A stretch of 64,000 nucleotides of DNA, from contig NZ_JXDG01000045.1 in the NCBI RefSeq assembly GCF_000820515.1, positions 62,001 to 126,000 on the forward strand, in the 5' to 3' direction. Within the stretch, counting starts at the first letter, position 1. Each line of letters opens with the position of its first letter. Of the stretch, positions 63,207 through 64,000 are shown in pieces. This DNA comes from Pseudomonas batumici. Its GTDB lineage: Bacteria; Pseudomonadota; Gammaproteobacteria; Pseudomonadales; Pseudomonadaceae. The position numbers were made by a program, and so were the translations under genes. The notes beneath the pieces are model-generated. The model made no database searches, was not told the origin of the DNA, and saw only the letters and a program-made list of their open reading frames with translations.

Positions 63207-63569
63207 TTAACCGTCCTTCTCGATTTCACAGAGTAGCGGATGCTGGCTTTCCCTGGCGTACTGGTTGACCTGCATGGCCTTGGTCTCGGCGATGTCGCGG
63301 GTAAACACTCCACATACTGCCCGTCCTTCCGTGTGGACGGCCAGCATGACCTTGGTCGCCAGCTCGCGATTCAGGTTAAAAAACACCTCGAGCACTTCGA
63401 CGACGAAATCCATCGGTGTGTAGTCATCGTTGAACAAAACCACCTTGTACATCGGTGGCGCCTGCAACGCGGGCTTGGATTCCTGTACAGCAATACCCGC
63501 GGAATCGTCGTCGTGGGAATCCGGGCGATCCTGATTGAATGTTAGTCGAATCTGGCTGATTGCATGCAT
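63207..63569 (-). CDS. clpS: Clp protease adaptor ClpS
   Basis: A 120-residue adaptor: flexible N-tail, then the core YKVVLFNDDYTPMDFVVEVL, with the N-degron pocket residues N and D, and a C-terminal part with VHTEGRAVCGVFTRDIAETK. Delivers proteins with N-terminal Leu, Phe, Trp, Tyr to ClpA. Divergent from cspD. Confidence 0.96.
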   Translation of the reverse strand: MHAISQIRLTFNQDRPDSHDDDSAGIAVQESKPALQAPPMYKVVLFNDDYTPMDFVVEVLEVFFNLNRELATKVMLAVHTEGRAVCGVFTRDIAETKAMQVNQYARESQHPLLCEIEKDG

Positions 63570-63796
63570 GGAAAGAAAGGTTCGTCAGTTGAGCAATTAC
63601 AGTGATGGGGGCGTTTCGGACAGATTTCAACACTGTCCGCCAGGCCGCCTTGACTATCGGCAAAACGGTGTTACAACCAATAGAGCCCAGATTGGGTAAC
63701 AAAGGTCCATACCGTCAACCGTTTTTCTGGTTCACGCAGTGAAGGATGAACTGGATGATACTCCAGTGATGGGGTCGTTTGCAGAGGGATATGAGC

Positions 63797-64000
63797 ATGC
63801 TGAGTGGTAAAGTCAAGTGGTTCAACAATGCCAAGGGCTACGGCTTCATCATTGAAGAAGGCAAGAATGAAGACCTGTTCGCCCACTACTCCGCCATCCA
63901 GATGGATGGCTATAAAACCCTTAAGGCTGGCCAGGCAGTAAGCTTTGAGATCATCCAGGGCCCCAAGGGGCTGCACGCGGTCAACATCCGGCAACTCGTG
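63797..64000 (+). CDS. cspD: Cold-shock-domain protein CspD, partial
   Basis: The first 68 codons of a cold-shock OB-fold protein; the end runs past the window. RNP1 KGYGFII and RNP2 DLFAHYSAI are present, and the tail AVSFEIIQGPKGLHAVNI fits CspD, a stationary-phase replication inhibitor in E. coli. The start at MLSGKV is preferred to the ATG two codons before because GAGGG is then properly spaced. Confidence 0.93.
   Translation, partial: MLSGKVKWFNNAKGYGFIIEEGKNEDLFAHYSAIQMDGYKTLKAGQAVSFEIIQGPKGLHAVNIRQLV

Overview
The window looks like chromosomal DNA of a fluorescent-group Pseudomonas. The evidence is the high-GC coding style, the genus-typical small families (DUF2790, DUF6124), three REP/REPIN pairs of the gtaggagc...gctcctac type, and the conserved right-hand block cysG-serS-crcB-rarA-lolA-ftsK-trxB-aat-ate-infA-clpA-clpS-cspD in its usual Pseudomonas order. 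Species cannot be fixed from sequence reading alone.

Left part (1-22.3 kb) is accessory and regulatory DNA. It opens with the edge of a sulfonate-type ABC transporter ATPase overlapping an acyl-CoA-dehydrogenase-like monooxygenase. An AhpD-like gene and a divergent AraC regulator follow, then a DUF2790 periplasmic peptide with a CopRS/IrlRS-type two-component pair, a DUF6124 gene, a membrane-anchored repeat protein and a cyclase-family hydrolase. Next come a divergent SDR/LysR pair and a divergent dmeF/dmeR metal efflux pair with a perfect palindromic operator. A GlxA-type regulator stands beside a tyrosinase. Several small exported or membrane proteins of unknown function follow, and the part ends with an AttEFGH-like ABC transporter/lipoprotein operon.

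Middle part (22.8-45.1 kb) is a complete Wzx/Wzy-type exopolysaccharide locus in four blocks. Block A (+) holds a priming glycosyl-phosphotransferase, a GNAT/FemAB-like acyltransferase, a GT61 transferase and a small secreted protein with a VPLPA/PEP-CTERM-like tail. Block B (-) runs from Wzx through GT2, acetyltransferase, GT2, DUF535, GT4 and GT2 to WecG-type transferases. Block C (+) holds a Wzy-like polymerase carrying a 90-bp tandem duplication, an 887-residue secreted glycoside hydrolase and galE. Block D (-) holds Wza, an outer-membrane barrel, a Wzz/GumC co-polymerase and a separate tyrosine-kinase-type ATPase. Together they would build a lipid-linked repeat unit, flip, polymerise and export it. 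Gene order recalls the P. putida Pea locus from memory, which I could not check. The sorting-signal protein, the DUF535 protein and the recently duplicated polymerase segment are the least explained parts.

Right part (45.6-64 kb) is core genome: tRNA-Ser(UGA), a YccA/BI-1 membrane protein, the tusDCBE tRNA 2-thiolation relay with a trailing ybiB-like gene, glutathionyl-hydroquinone reductase, siroheme synthase, then the seryl-tRNA synthetase to CspD block. That block is devoted to translation, chromosome segregation and the N-degron/Clp pathway (aat, ate, clpS, clpA).

All calls come from reading sequence and recalled family features; no database search was run.
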